The notes below the pieces were generated by a model. The model was given only the letters and a program-made list of their open reading frames with translations. It made no database searches and had not been told where the DNA came from. From the NCBI GenBank assembly GCA_030549495.1, contig JAUIRK010000054.1, positions 310,001 through 374,000 on the forward strand: DNA of 64,000 nt. Direction: 5' to 3'. This DNA is from Nectonema munidae. Lineage: Eukaryota > Nematomorpha > Nectonematoida > Nectonematidae. Positions within the stretch are counted from its first letter, which is position 1. Each line of letters opens with the position of its first letter. Position numbers and translations under genes: made by a program. Below are positions 11,568 through 22,799 of the stretch, one piece after another.

Positions 11568-11705
11568 TTAACCCATTTACGGCCAATGTTCCTATTTTGG
11601 AACATAAGTAATTTCATCTTCGTCTGCTTTTTTCAATGACTTTGAATATAAATCGTCTGCGTTTTTTTAGATATCGTCTGCTTTGCTTGGCCTTAAATGG
11701 GTTAA
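11568..11705 (-). repeat. MITE with TTAA flanks, subfamily A copy 3 (138 bp)
   Basis: TTAACCCATTTACGGCCA at the left is matched by the complement of TGGCCTTAAATGGGTTAA at the right, giving about 17-bp inverted ends with TTAA at both edges. Read on the minus strand it shows AAGCAGACGATATCTA, ACGCAGACGATTTAT and AAGCAGACGAAGAT at the same spacing as copy 2. It also has a perfect subterminal palindrome, ATGTTCC with GGAACAT. This is the best preserved copy for defining the family ends. Confidence 0.85.
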
Positions 11706-11759
11706 TGAAAACATGGAAAGCTTGACTAATTAAAAACCCAGTGAAATGGGAGCAAATTA

Positions 11760-12175
11760 TCCAGGGAGCAAATTATCCAGAATTGTGTAACGCTACAAGA
11801 GTAAGTAATAGAGATGCTTGTTTAATTCTTAATTCTGTATTGAAGTTTTCAAGATTGTCAGGTGTAGAACAGTTTTTCTTTCTTACAAATTAAAACTCTA
11901 CAAAATCTTTGCCAGAAAATGGAAAAGAAATATTAGCAAAAAACGTTTTTGTTGGTTTTGATAGGAAGATTGACAGAGCATTAGTAAAAGAATTTTCTCC
12001 AAAAAGCTTTTTAAGGACTCTATGCGTTGGTTAGTGTTCCAGACTGGAAGTATATTATTATTTACGGCCTAAAACTTCTTCATCTGAAGGTATTTGCAAA
12101 GAATTTTGACACTAATGAATGAAAGTGATTCGAAAGATTCTATTAGTGCTATTGTTTATGACGGAACGAGACTGA
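11760..12175 (+). pseudogene. decayed transposase-like remnant
   Basis: Mixed + strand frames give SNRDACLILNSVLKFS (about 11805), then GKEILAKNVFVGFDRKIDRA (about 11925), an SSSEG segment and SKDSISAIVYDGT (about 12128). The order of a 'sNRaA' helix, an FDgrkD segment and a ...AI..DGT block resembles multicopy unnamed transposon-like proteins in arthropods, related in layout to the element at 5.9-8.0 kb. Several stops and frame changes break it, and a poly-T run follows. The family assignment is recognition of a pattern, not a proven match. Confidence 0.35.
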
Positions 12176-12289
12176 TATTTTTTTTTTTTTTTTTTTTAGA
12201 GTTTTTCCTTAAAAGAAGAAGGAAAAAAATTATTTATAATCAAATTTACAAGATAAAGTTGACTTCTCCAATAACTCAGATATAAAGAA

Positions 12290-14550
12290 ATGGGTTTACT
12301 TTTATTCCTAGATTAATAGGCAATGCTCTATAACAATATACCATGCTCGCATATATACACCTTCGTGCTCTTTTTGTAAAAGCGGTTTTTAAAATATTTT
12401 AATTAGCTTTGTTGAGAGCAACATTCACTAAGCCTACCACGAAGCAGAAAAATCTGGGCGTGGTTCCAAAATTCCTATATTAATGTTTCTTTCATTCGTC
12501 ATCTCTTGAAAAGAAAGACTGCGTGGAATGTGTTAAGATTTGTGTTAGTGTTATTTTGTGTAACCTCTTCTCCCTCCTTGGCTAAGGCCCCGGCCTGATA
12601 TTTAAAATTTAAAATAAAATAGTAACACGTATACTCATGAAACACATTCTAGAGAAAAAATACTAATAATAATTTAGAAATAAAATTTGCAAATGATGAT
12701 CCCGATTTTCGATTTAAAAAAGCTGGGAAATCCACCATGAAGACTAAAATATTGCCAAGTATGCAAAAGATAGTTTGCAAATGTTAATTGTAAACTTCCA
12801 TTTTAAGTATATCAAATCCTGGCGTTCTCCATGATATGATTATAAAGTATGCCTCAATGTATCAACTCCCATTTTATAAGCAGCAGTTACAATAAAAATC
12901 ATAAGCGAGGTTTACGCTTAACTTGAAAAACGATATCTTTGCAAGGTTTGGAGAATGAAGGCTCATTCAAGTGAAATTGAGAGTTCTGATGAACTACCTG
13001 TGTTACAGTAAACTTCAACTACGCCTTACGGAACCACATGTGAAACCAACTATGGAAAAGCCTGTTTTTGATAGACATTCATTCACAATGCTTTCGTATA
13101 TAGAATATTGAGAATTATTTTTGAAAAAGATGATATAAATTTTCCTGGTGGAAAATGTTCTTCCAGATCCACCCATCCCAGAAAGAAAGTAGAAAATTTC
13201 TAACCTTTCTCATTAAAATAATTCTGACAAAAATATTCATTTTTCAATGAGATCAAAGATGTGGCTATGTTTTCGGTATTAATGTATTGCACCCGAATTG
13301 TTTCTGCCCATGATTGCTGTTCAGTTCCAATAATTGGTGTTGCACGCGGTATTTGCTAGTGCAATGAGTCTTTTTGGTCCCCTTTTGATGTTATCAACCT
13401 TCAAAAAATCTCATAAAAAGGGAGAAGGCCTGAGAATAATAGAGGAAACAGATACATCTAAAACTAAAAAAAACTGTCAAACGAAAATTTTTCTTCTAAT
13501 CATCCCAAAGCAAGTGAACGAAACAACTCATTTCAAAAGTTCAATTTGCTAGCAAGCGCACAAAATAAGTGAATTTGAATTTTCTAACCTAAGGATTCTC
13601 ATAAAAAACTTATTAACAATGAAATGTGCTTTAGATGCAGTCTGAAACAACTCATTTTAACATATTTCTTGAGGTTGAAAGGCCTAAACCCAAGGGATCC
13701 AGCAAACAGTTGACCCCAGGGGCTTATGTCCACCTTTTTTTAAAAGACCTGGTTACGCGGATAAACCGTTTTGTTTTTTAAATCAGCTATCCGGGAGAAA
13801 GTTGTGCTAGAAAAAAGTTATCTACAGAAAAAATCATTAATAAGAGATACGTGAAGGAAAAGGGAAATTTTTATACTAAAAAAAATAAAAAATTAATCAA
13901 ATTTGAAACTAAATCTTTGAAACCTCTTTTATTGAAATTACTAAATAGATGGCTGAAAAGTTATGAAGCGTCATGTGAAATCGCAACAATCCCAAAAAAC
14001 GTGAATGTCAGAGACAGTAATTGAAACAGGAAATGTAACGTATTGGCAAACAGCTGACCATTGTTTAGAGCGTTACAGGACATTTATCGGAATGGACATT
14101 CCACCCAAAATGTGCATATATTTTGACAATTTTTGTAGACTTTGCTTTACTTCCAGCAAGTTTGCAAGCTTGTGCTCTATACAAGTCTGTAGCGTAATCT
14201 TTGTTTTCTTTTATTATTCTCAACTTCTACACACAAATCATGTGATGAATAATTTTATCTACTAGAAGTTACATGATAAATACTTCATTCGGTCAAATGT
14301 TCTTTTGCTAAAAATTTTGTTCGGGCAAATGTCGATAAGCCAAATATCTGGGCACCGTTTAGAGGTGGTCTCTAAGCCAGAACAGAGTGTATCTAATAAA
14401 TACAAGAGATGGGAAGAAATAGAATAAAAATTGAAAAAAGTTGTGTAATCACAATCGATAAACATCTTCCTTGAAACGTGGTTGGTTGGAAAGAGAAAGC
14501 AAAAATTCATGAATTTTTCCATACTCTCACTTGTCAAAAAGTGGATGCAA
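12290..14550. other. non-coding or heavily decayed stretch
   Basis: No gene can be supported. Short open frames at 13334-13552 and 14005-14265 show no recognisable domain or splice context. Part of 12.3-13.0 kb may be a continuation of the decayed transposase-like remnant. Confidence 0.35.
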
Positions 14551-14552
14551 CA

Positions 14553-14750
14553 GTAGCACCAGCAAGGCCAAAAAATGGCATCTCAAAAACAGCTCAGCTA
14601 AATTTACTCACACACAATGGAGATGACGACGACGACGATACGATGAAATGGCGTAGAAGAGCGCAACAGTGCGCCATGCTACTCAAAAAGTCATCGAGAG
14701 AAGAACGGCGCAAAATTTGCGCAGCAAATAACGAAGAGCGCATGCTCTTG
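14553..14750 (+). CDS. candidate exon of an unknown gene
   Basis: A frame of about 66 codons, unusually GC-rich for this window, ends at a strong donor (CTCTTG|GTATGTG at 14751). Acceptor choice is uncertain: CAACAG at 14552 or GTCAAAAAG at 14541, after a pyrimidine-rich run. The peptide has an acidic run of six Asp (about 14625-14640) followed by a basic, cysteine-containing segment with KWRRRAQQCAMLLKK and REERRKICAANNEERMLL. Composition and donor argue for real coding sequence. I recognise no family and no neighbouring exon. Confidence 0.42.
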
Positions 14751-14759
14751 GTATGTGTT

Positions 14760-16179
14760 TATGAATATTCATTAATTTCAAATTTAAAGTTTTAATCCCC
14801 GTTTCTCAGTCCCTTTTCTCTTGTGAGTGTTTACAAACAAATCTCTAGTGCTTTCCTCCTCTTCCACTTGAGAAAAAGGCCGACACTGCTACACTCAAAG
14901 CAAAACATTTTTTACTTAAATTGATTTTTTCCAAAGCTTAAACTCAAAGTTTCTCTCAATCTTTCAAGAAATAAGCTTTTTCTAGTATTTCTTGTGATAT
15001 GGTTGGAGTGGTTGAGTAGTGTAATGAAAAACACCAGCATGACCATGATGTGGTGCTTGATGTTGTGAAAAGGAGGTGGTGATAAACTTCACAATCTCCT
15101 TTTCCCATGAACTAACATTTCAAAGTTTTTCATCATTCCATTATGCTTCTATAATATCATACTGTTTGTATTTTCTCCTAAATAAACCCACACATCAATC
15201 ACTACCTGATATTCAAATAATTAACGTGATCATTGCATCAGCTAACTAATCATCAACTTGATCTAATCATCATCACAATCATCATCATCACAATAGATAT
15301 ACTTTAAAGTATTCCATAAACGTCGAACCAGAAAAAAACCACAGAGTTAGCACACAAAATATAGAAATTCCACCTAATAAAGCAAAAAATAGATCAAAGT
15401 AATAATTCAATTGTTGCTAAATTATCATTATTTTCAGATAAAACAAAATAATTATGACAATTTTCATGGCGTGCTAGAAATCATACTTGTGAAAAATAAT
15501 TAAATTAATTTTGATGACAAGACAAAGTAGCAAATTGGAAATGACTCTGAACAAATTAATGTAACATCATGCCAATTTAGGATGAAAGACATAGAAAGAT
15601 GCCATCAATACAACATAGCAGCTTAACATTATTGCCATATAGGCGGCCCCTTATCTCTCACTAACGGACAATGCTATGCCATCATTTGAAATAATGGCAC
15701 AAGTTTGACGACAAATATCAAGACCAACAGCATCACTTTGATTATGATGACCATAAAATCAGACATTTAACTTTCTAGATCTGTAAATAAACTACTCACA
15801 CCCCTTAACACTAGAAAAGTTATGCGCTCGCACACAACCCAAACATTTTTCAAAAGCTTTCATTTTATTTAAATCATTTTTTCGAAGCGAACACATTAAA
15901 TATTTTTGCAGTTAAATTTGATAAAATTTTGCGAGATTTTTTTTCTTCAGTGACGGACCTAAATAAGTAGATCAATGTCCATCCCAGGTCTATTGTTCCT
16001 TAAAAATTACCTATACACGGTTTCCAAGCAAGAAAAAGGGCGAGTTGCGGGTTTCATGTTGTAAGATAGGTAATGGAAATAGAATAGAGGACAGGAAAAA
16101 TAAAATTTTGATTCAAGTTACTAGACGCGTGTATTCAAGTGATGTGGAGACACTTTTAAAAAAAATAAATTTGAAGACA
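14760..16179. other. non-coding stretch
   Basis: No gene, element or tandem array recognised. If the exon at 14553-14750 is real, this is its downstream intron. Confidence 0.4.
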
Positions 16180-16360
16180 TTTTTAAAATTTTAAGAAAGC
16201 CAAAAGAAAGATAATGGATATTGACCATGAAATTGTCAAAGCATGCAAGTGTCCGCCGCATAGAAGACCAAAGCGCATGCTACCACAAAATTTATAGTGA
16301 AGAGAAGGGATAAAAAGTGTTGACATAACTCTTGACAAGTTCATGACTAAAAATTTGATA
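16180..16360 (+). mobile_element. pogo/Tigger-type transposase 3' remnant
   Basis: The + strand reads DIDHEIVKACKCP and, after a gap, ITLDKFMTKN. The DNA at 16287-16350 (ACAAAATTTATAGTG, AACTCTTGACAAGTT) matches 49638-49705, where a longer pogo-type transposase C-terminus is visible. The TLDxFxxKN ending is the usual C-terminal tail of Tigger/pogo transposases. Only the last part survives and it is out of frame. Confidence 0.5.
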
Positions 16361-16920
16361 AGTATGCCATTTGTTTTTCTCTTACAGCACTTACCCTTTG
16401 AGTAGCAGTGTGACATATCACAATAATAATTAAACTAGTTAAACAAACTTTAATTTTCCAATCATTAAGTCTAAATTAATGTTAATATTTCATTCTGAAA
16501 AGTCATTTTGATTTTTCAAATTATAAATAATGAAATTACATTAATCCCATTTGTCCAATGAAAACTCTCCTTACTACCACTTTTTCTTTCCATCTTAATA
16601 TAAAATTTGCCACAAAATGACATAAGTTTTAAAGTAGTCCATCAATAAATAAAGGATAATCAAAATAGAACCCGTTTTTAAGAATGTCTTTGTTTAGATT
16701 AGGCATCGTAAGTAAGTGAGTTATCATTACCTGTACTGCTAAAGATACAACTCATTTCAAAAAACAGGCATCTTGAAGGTCACTTCAAAAACTGAAATTT
16801 ATGATTTGGTATCCGTTAAAATTTTTTCTTCACTTGTATTTATAATTGAAGTGTAATGCTACCAAACCCAGCTAACTTCAGGTAGTAGATATTTTCTTTA
16901 CATAATAATAGATCATAATA

Positions 16921-16985
16921 CTTCTTAGCCAAGCTGGTTCGATCTGGGTAAATGATCTGGGTTCGATTCCAGGATCGAGACATCC
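16921..16985 (+). repeat. tRNA-like (SINE-type) fragment
   Basis: TAGCCAAGCTGGTTCGATC resembles an internal A-box and GGGTTCGATTCCAGG is a near-perfect B-box, spaced as in a tRNA. Acceptor and anticodon stems do not pair convincingly, so it is more likely a tRNA-derived repeat than a functional tRNA gene. No second copy of this exact type is seen in the window. Confidence 0.4.
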
Positions 16986-17037
16986 TTGCCATCTGTCTAT
17001 TTATAGAAGTTTATTCCCTTGGATGCGATACGGAGAA

Positions 17038-18240
17038 CTTAAAAAAATGATACCGTCATCAAAATTTTCATTGGTAAAAGCTTTAATAGTAAATACATAA
17101 TTTCTAAGCTCCCAGATAACACACTAAATGTCGGCCAAATTTCGAGTGGGGATTTGGAAAAGTCCGATGAAAATATATAAGCTATCCAAAAAAAGCATAA
17201 GACGAAATTAAGAAATCTCAAAAAAAATAATTTGGATAAAGCATTTAAAAATGGAGACGCAAAACAGAGCCACATTTACTCGATTTAAAGTAATAAGGCA
17301 GCGCGATAATTCTTGATTTCTTCAAAGAGCATTTGTTTCATTACAAAAAGACGCGACCTTTGCATGAACGCATTAATGCTCGAATAGGCAAAAAGAAAGA
17401 GGAAAAATGAGGCGGAGAGATAGAGTAGTCGTGATAAAAGGAAATTGAGATTTGGAGAAATGGAAAGGAAAAAATTTGATTAAATCGAGCATTTCGTGTT
17501 TGTATGGGGCTGGCGCTATCAACGAATAACACGAGAATGTGACTGCTGGAAGTATTGGGTGGAGGAGGAATGAGGAGTTGTGCGCAGATCGATATTGCCA
17601 GAATGATTAGTAATACTCCTTCTGCAGCAGCACAAGTCTCAATTCCTTCACACCACGGAAGATAGGAGGAGTGAATGAAAGAATGGGTGGAAGGAATACA
17701 GTAAATGATTCCAAAATGTGTATACATGCTATCGATCATAAACGAGGTGTGAAATAGAAGCATTGTATTTTAAGAATCAAAACAATCTCCAAAGCCATGT
17801 TTCATATCTAAGAGGAAGAATATTTCGATTTCGAATCAAATAAAACACTTCACTGAGTAGAACGTCAAAGATCCATTTCAAAGAGTAGTAGGCGGCAGCA
17901 ATGATATAAATGGATGATTCACGCAGAGAAAAGTTGATGTTTATGTCATATCAGCGGCACATCTATGGGGCCATGGGTTATTATACTATAATAGCTTTTT
18001 TATGTTAAGTAAAAACTGACGACACTGTTTTAAATTTAAAAAATTAATTCCAATGTCAAAACTATTAGGGAGCTTTCAATTAATATTGGAGACGAAAAGC
18101 CGGAAAGAATCATCTACGCTAAAATCCAATTGATCAATATTTTCAAAAAGAGTGAAAATAAAGCTCATCTATGAATATTAAAATCCTTTTAAAATGAGGA
18201 AAAACTTGAGCTAAGAGAGACGATGATTTAGCGATTTAAA
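17038..18240. other. non-coding; one long minus-strand frame of doubtful status
   Basis: A 140-codon minus-strand frame (17341-17763) contains a hydrophobic segment GVLLIILAISICAQLLI and a Pro/Ser-rich stretch. It has no recognisable domain and lies in a purine-rich + strand patch that favours such a frame by chance. I do not call it a gene. Confidence 0.3.
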
Positions 18241-18258
18241 TCTTGAATAATAACAATA

Positions 18259-18369
18259 CAGTAAAACCTTCTTATAACGGGCAACCATGGGACCCATTGA
18301 AGATGACAGTTTTACGCAAGTAAGCGTTTTTTAACGATTCCAGGATGAGCGCTAAGACAAGTTCTACTG
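18259..18369 (+). mobile_element. pogo/Tigger-like MITE (111 bp) with TA flanks
   Basis: The element begins CAGTAAAACCTTCTTATAAC and ends with the complement of CAGTAGAACTTGTCTTA, with TA on both sides. CAGTARAACCT inverted ends and a TA target are typical of pogo-group elements, and pogo transposase remnants occur at 16.2 and 49.3 kb. The interior has the GTTATA-type motifs common in such MITEs. Identity between the two ends is about 70 per cent, so it is old. Confidence 0.6.
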
Positions 18370-19424
18370 TATTATTCCCGTAATGCAAAGCTTAAAGCCA
18401 AAATGAAAGACAGACTTTGATCAAATCGATATAAGTGAAAACACAGAGTATACATGCCTGTATTCTATGTTTACACGTGAGTATATTGTGCCTGTGTGTG
18501 TGTGTGTATCATGTTTAAAAGCGATTTTACAATGGTGTAAGTAAGGGGTCTTACTCGTGAGGGAAGATTGTTTGCTCTTTTAAAATTATTTGTATAATCT
18601 AGAATATCAAACGCACAAGTTAAAAAATTAATGAACAATGCATAGCTGGGTTTTTTTATTTCACAATAATAAAGAACCTCATCATCCAAGTAAGCTGAGG
18701 GGGTAAAGGGCAAATTTTAGGAAAAAACTCTTTTTTATCATCTATTGAAAGTAGCAAAAATAGCGCTATTCTTGAATTACAAATATTTCTAAGAGACAGG
18801 ATTTTGCAATATAATTAAGGAAAAGAAGTGCATTCAAAATCATCCATGGGTACTAGAGAATCCGTTAATAAAATGCTTAATTAAAATGTTATTAAATAAC
18901 AAAGTATTTTTTAAGTTGTGCAACATTCTCATCTAACCCAAACGTCAAAAATTTTGCCCCTTCGAGGACCAGTGTGCACCGTTGTTTAAAACAATTCAAG
19001 TGAAACGTTTTCAAATTCAAGTAACGTTTTCAGCTTTTAAGAGTATTTTATCTTTAGATTCGATTTGAAAATTTTTAAGATCGGTAATAAATAATATTAT
19101 TACAAAAATTAATTTTTAGTTTGCATTTTTAAATTTTTTTAGAACTCTGTAAAAGATGTGTAATTCAATATATATCTTCTCTCAACCAAAAATCAAATAT
19201 TTTCAAACTCAATAAAAAATTAGTTTTCAAGTCGAACCAAAAAATAAAGATACTTAAAACTTGAAAAAGTTTTACTTGAACTTGAAAACATTTCATTTGA
19301 ACTTGAGAACATTTCACTTGAACTTGTAATGTTATAGTACAAACATTGAAAATTCAGGGGAAAACCTAGAGATTGACAAGATAACATTGAAGACTTTCAA
19401 ATAATTTACATAAAGGAAAATCTG

Positions 19425-19510
19425 GTTATAGCGAACTACTATAGGGGGAAAGGGTATTTTAGTTCGTAATCTCCGAATTTCGTTATATCACAAAGGATAT
19501 AATATAGGAA
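19425..19510. repeat. pogo-like MITE fragment
   Basis: GGTTATAGCGAACTACTATA and a later CGAATTTCGTTATATCAC have the same flavour as interiors of pogo-group MITEs (alternating GTTATA and GAAC/GTTC motifs). Neither terminus is preserved, so this is a low-confidence call. Confidence 0.25.
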
Positions 19511-19869
19511 AAAAATGGAGAATAAAACTACACACATGTAAATCTCAAACACAGCGGTCGATAAAACATACAAGTGCAGTAAGTTGATATAAACGTTATA
19601 AATATACAAATAAAAATATTCTTCAACGAAGCCTGAGATCTGCTCTCTTACAACTTTGTAGCGCTTGGCCATAACATCATCTGTTAATTTAGCAATGCGC
19701 TTGAAATAAAGTTTCGCAAAAACCGTAGGTCTTTTAAGCCAGGGCACACATACGCGGAGAGGGGTGAAGGGGTGACCCCCCCCCCCCCATGTGATTTCAA
19801 AGGAGTGAAAAAGCCTTTGGATCCACAAATAATTTTGAATTTTTTAAATTTTATATCTTCTTTTTATCA

Positions 19870-20760
19870 TTAAAAGACTTATTTCGTTTGTGAGTAGACT
19901 TTTAATATTACTTTACGTGTCTTACAGTTGAGTTTCAGACACAAATTCTATAAAATTAATTTTAAAAATTAAAAAAAAGTCTGAACACCCCCCCCCCCCC
20001 CTAAATAATTTTAAAGATGTGCGCCCCAGTTTTAAACATGCAAGATCTTCTAGTAACCTTCTATCTTCTCAGGTTTGGAGGAGCTGCGTTATATCAGGTT
20101 AATTTATATTGACTATGTGGCTTATAGGTTAAGAAATTAGTATGTTCTCAATAAAATCCATAGGCAATTTAAAAATTTTCTATTAATGTTTGTGTAGACC
20201 AGTGGTTTCCAACCCGGGGTCCATGGACCCCTAGGGGTCCATAGAAGAATTTCAAAGGGTCCATGGAAATTCTACTTCAAACTACTTATGCTGAATCTCC
20301 TTTAATATACTTCTATTTTCCAAATCAATATAAATATATATATTTAGAGCTTTTTTAAATAAATATTTTCTTTCCTTTTTTAAAGTTTCATATTTTGAAT
20401 CTTTATATATCCTTTTTATTAGTTACAATATTTTTGAAAAATTTATATTTTAATTGGAAAAAAATTTTATTCATATTTTATGTCAGGCTTTACGCTTTCT
20501 CTGATTTCATATGAATAAGCATACGATTTAATCAGATGACTACAATCATTTCTTGCATAAAAATCTTTTATTAATTTTGTTGGCTCAAACTATTCAGTTG
20601 TGGGAGCCCACAGGTAAAAAAGTGACTGGAAAAGGGGGAACGGGATAAAAAAGGTTGGGAACGACTGGTGTAGACAAAGCTTTCTATAATTTACAGATTT
20701 ATTCTAATTGAAATAGTTACAAAATTACAATTTAGGGACACCTTTCAATGGGTGTTAAAA
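19870..20760. repeat. older dispersed repeat, split by a nested hAT MITE
   Basis: The stretch 19878-19935 (TTTGTGAGTAGACTTTTAAT and following) resembles 32851-32905, and 20672-20730 (CTATAATTTACAGATTTAT) resembles 32970-33020. In the 32.8-kb copy the two parts lie about 70 bp apart; here they are separated by the hAT MITE at 20200-20667 and unrelated sequence including a poly-C run (about 19988-20001). This ordering shows the MITE inserted into a pre-existing repeat. The family is not identified. Confidence 0.4.
20200..20667 (-). mobile_element. hAT-type MITE, copy 2, intact with 8-bp target duplication
   Basis: Ends are CAGTGGTTTCCAACC and GGTTGGGAACGACTG. Identical 8-bp direct repeats GTGTAGAC flank it (20192-20199 and 20668-20675). 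The interior is the reverse complement of copy 1 at 2988-3436, including the long AAATATTT, TTTAGAGC and CATATGAATAAGCAT blocks. It is complete and non-coding. Confidence 0.92.
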
Positions 20761-20815
20761 ACAAAACATCAAGAAAATAAATCATTTTATTAAAGTTATT
20801 ATAGGAAAATAAGTA

Positions 20816-20855
20816 AAACTTTTATTCCATTTTCGACCACGGTGGTCTTCTTCGT
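20816..20855 (-). ncRNA. degraded hammerhead-ribozyme-like core of a Penelope-like element
   Basis: On the minus strand CACGAAGAA is followed by the hairpin GACCACCGTGGTC and then GAAA. Penelope-like retroelements are known to carry hammerhead motifs with the core CUGANGA, stem II and GAAA. Here GAAGA, the stem and GAAA are preserved but the first two core positions differ, so it is probably inactive. Its place beside a GIY-YIG remnant, in a segment homologous to that element's 3' flank, supports the assignment. Confidence 0.4.
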
Positions 20856-21103
20856 GATAAATAAACAAATCGTTGAATGAACACGAGAAAAGAGAGAATG
20901 ACTTAATAATAACACTAGTATTAATAATACGATGTAGTGTACAATAGAGATAAAACTTGCTAGACTACAGAGTACAGATAAATTATGTGTGCATGAGCAT
21001 ATGATAAGATAAAAACAGAAATACAGATCCATATGTAGATGAATATAGGAGTATTAGCAGAGATGAGGAGATAAATGGTGTACGTCAAACTAACAGTTGA
21101 AGC

Positions 21104-21168
21104 TAAGATGTAAAGAGTACTCATATATGTGTTATTATACGGATATGAAGTTCAAACATATTATCAAA
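21104..21168 (-). repeat. inverted copy of the Penelope-like 3' flank, left arm
   Basis: GATGTAAAGAGTACTCAT and ACGGATATGAAGTTCAAAC in this arm are the reverse complement of 21658-21720, with small differences. The two arms enclose the GIY-YIG frame. Terminal repeats in inverted orientation are known for Penelope-like elements, so this is either that arrangement or two copies joined head to head. Confidence 0.75.
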
Positions 21169-21207
21169 TAGAAGTAATTATGTGTATCAGTAACTAATAC
21201 TCCAAAA

Positions 21208-21605
21208 TCCCATAGATGCGATGTTAAATGTAAAATAATAAATAAAGGTAAATGTCATTCTAAAAATTTAATTTATCAAATTAAATGTAATATCTGTGAA
21301 CATTCCCACATTGGTGAAACTAGTCGACCTGTCATCTTCAGATTAAGAGAACACATTCATAATGTAAAGTATCAGAAAATCACTACCCCACTTGGTTTGC
21401 ATTTTAACAAGTTACATAATGACGTTGTTTTTACTATGGAATGCTTGTATCTCTTTATTTTCAACTTTTGTAAAAAGAACATCGATAGAATTTTGAAAGA
21501 AAAAGCGCCCATTAAAGATAAAAATCCTGTTATCAATCGTGGGTCTGTTCTTCACAAAATTAATCTACCTGATTTTACAAGTTTACAAGAGCAAACGCAT
21601 CACTG
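21208..21605 (+). CDS. GIY-YIG endonuclease end of a Penelope-like element
   Basis: A continuous frame of about 131 codons ends in TGA at 21603-21605. It contains paired cysteines (RCDVKC), then KNLIYQIKCNIC, then SHIGETSRPVIFRLREH, the GIY and YIG half-motifs followed by the conserved Arg and Glu-His region, and finally NPVINRG. This is the endonuclease domain fused behind reverse transcriptase in Penelope-like elements. The reverse transcriptase is absent; the upstream junction at about 21170-21200 abuts the inverted arm. The surviving frame is undisturbed, suggesting a relatively young copy. Confidence 0.8.
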
Positions 21606-21657
21606 ATACACATCATTACACATCACAATTCTTTCTTTCGGTATTCTTCTATTTGAA

Positions 21658-21720
21658 AATATGTTTGAACTTCATATCCGTATAACAACACAAATGAGTA
21701 CTCTTTACATCTAAAGTTTT
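21658..21720 (+). repeat. Penelope-like 3' flank, right arm of inverted repeat
   Basis: Directly downstream of the GIY-YIG stop, GTTTGAACTTCATATCCGT and GAGTACTCTTTACATC match the left arm at 21104-21168 in inverted orientation. Past 21720 the two flanks diverge. Confidence 0.75.
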
Positions 21721-22651
21721 CAACTATTATACCCCTCAACGTTTATTCACGACGTCTCAGCAACACTTTCTTTACATTTATTAAAGTTATACCGATTTAC
21801 AATTCAAACATCTAAATAAAGTACAATTCTTAAAAGATAGCAAGAAAATCACTTAACTGATCTTTTTTTTCATTCCTGATTTTAGGGGAGGACTGAAAGG
21901 GTGCAATTTAAGGAGTGCTATGCTTACTCTAAACTTTAGAATCGACAACGCAGACACGCAGGTAGGTATAGGCTCTCATAGCAAAATACGAATAAGACTG
22001 TTTCAAGCTAACTTAGTTATATTTTCACATCATGCATTCATTAAAATCCTTATTTCAAAATAAATTGCTGAGAAAAATTTAGCGTTTTTAGTTTGGCTAA
22101 TTATTATATATAAAAGTATCTTGCAGAAAAATACTAATATCTTTGTAAAAAAGAGATGTAGCAATGTGTTAAGGGAAAATTTGCGTGAAGAAGATAAGAA
22201 GTTCGCAAGCATGCATCTTTTTACTTCAAGAATCGTAAAAATGATTTATCAAGTTCATTGGCTGTACCCGATTTTTCTCCAAGAAAACCTTTTTAGTTTA
22301 AATTTTTCAAATGAGAAAATCGTGAGCATACATATTTATTAGTTATTTCCAGTTAACTTAGTATCAGAAAATCCTATCTTCCTACTGTGTATTAATTTTG
22401 TAGTAATAGCGATTCCTTTTAATAAGTCAATTAAGCCATAGTTAATGCTTGTTTTAGTGAGTTAGAGCGAAACACGAGTTGAACATTTTGTGTTCCGTAA
22501 AGAAAATAACGAAAGCATCTACAAATTATATGTGATAGTATATTGCATGTATATATCAGTGGTCTAACAAGAGGAAATAAAACAAAATGCAGAAAAGTAC
22601 TTGACATACTACTATATAGAGTATTAATTTAAATTTATAGGCTCAAGTTAA

Positions 22652-22790
22652 GACAATCCCTCAGGGGTTACACTGGTAAAAACAATCCCTCTGAAAATCA
22701 ACCAAGTAAAGATGATTATTCTGAAAGTGCACCAAGAAGATCCCTCTGTAAATGCAACAAGTAAAGATACTACCTCTGTGATTAAAGAAT
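22652..22790 (+). repeat. degenerate 30-bp tandem repeat encoding a decapeptide
   Basis: About four and a half units of 27-30 bp follow the pattern GATGATCCCTCTGAAAATGC then ACCAAGTAAA. In one frame they read as variants of the decapeptide DNPSENQPSK. Two more units occur at 23028-23085, reading SSEKTPSKEDPSET. A codon-sized, in-phase minisatellite suggests a former protein with Ser/Pro/Lys repeats. The host protein is not recognised. Confidence 0.5.
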
Positions 22791-22799
22791 AATTTTAAA

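Noticed and set aside
16921-16985. Functional tRNA gene
   Set aside because: Good B-box, but acceptor and anticodon stems do not pair.
17341-17763. 140-codon minus-strand frame with a hydrophobic segment
   Set aside because: No domain, no splice context, and the purine-rich opposite strand makes such a frame likely by chance.
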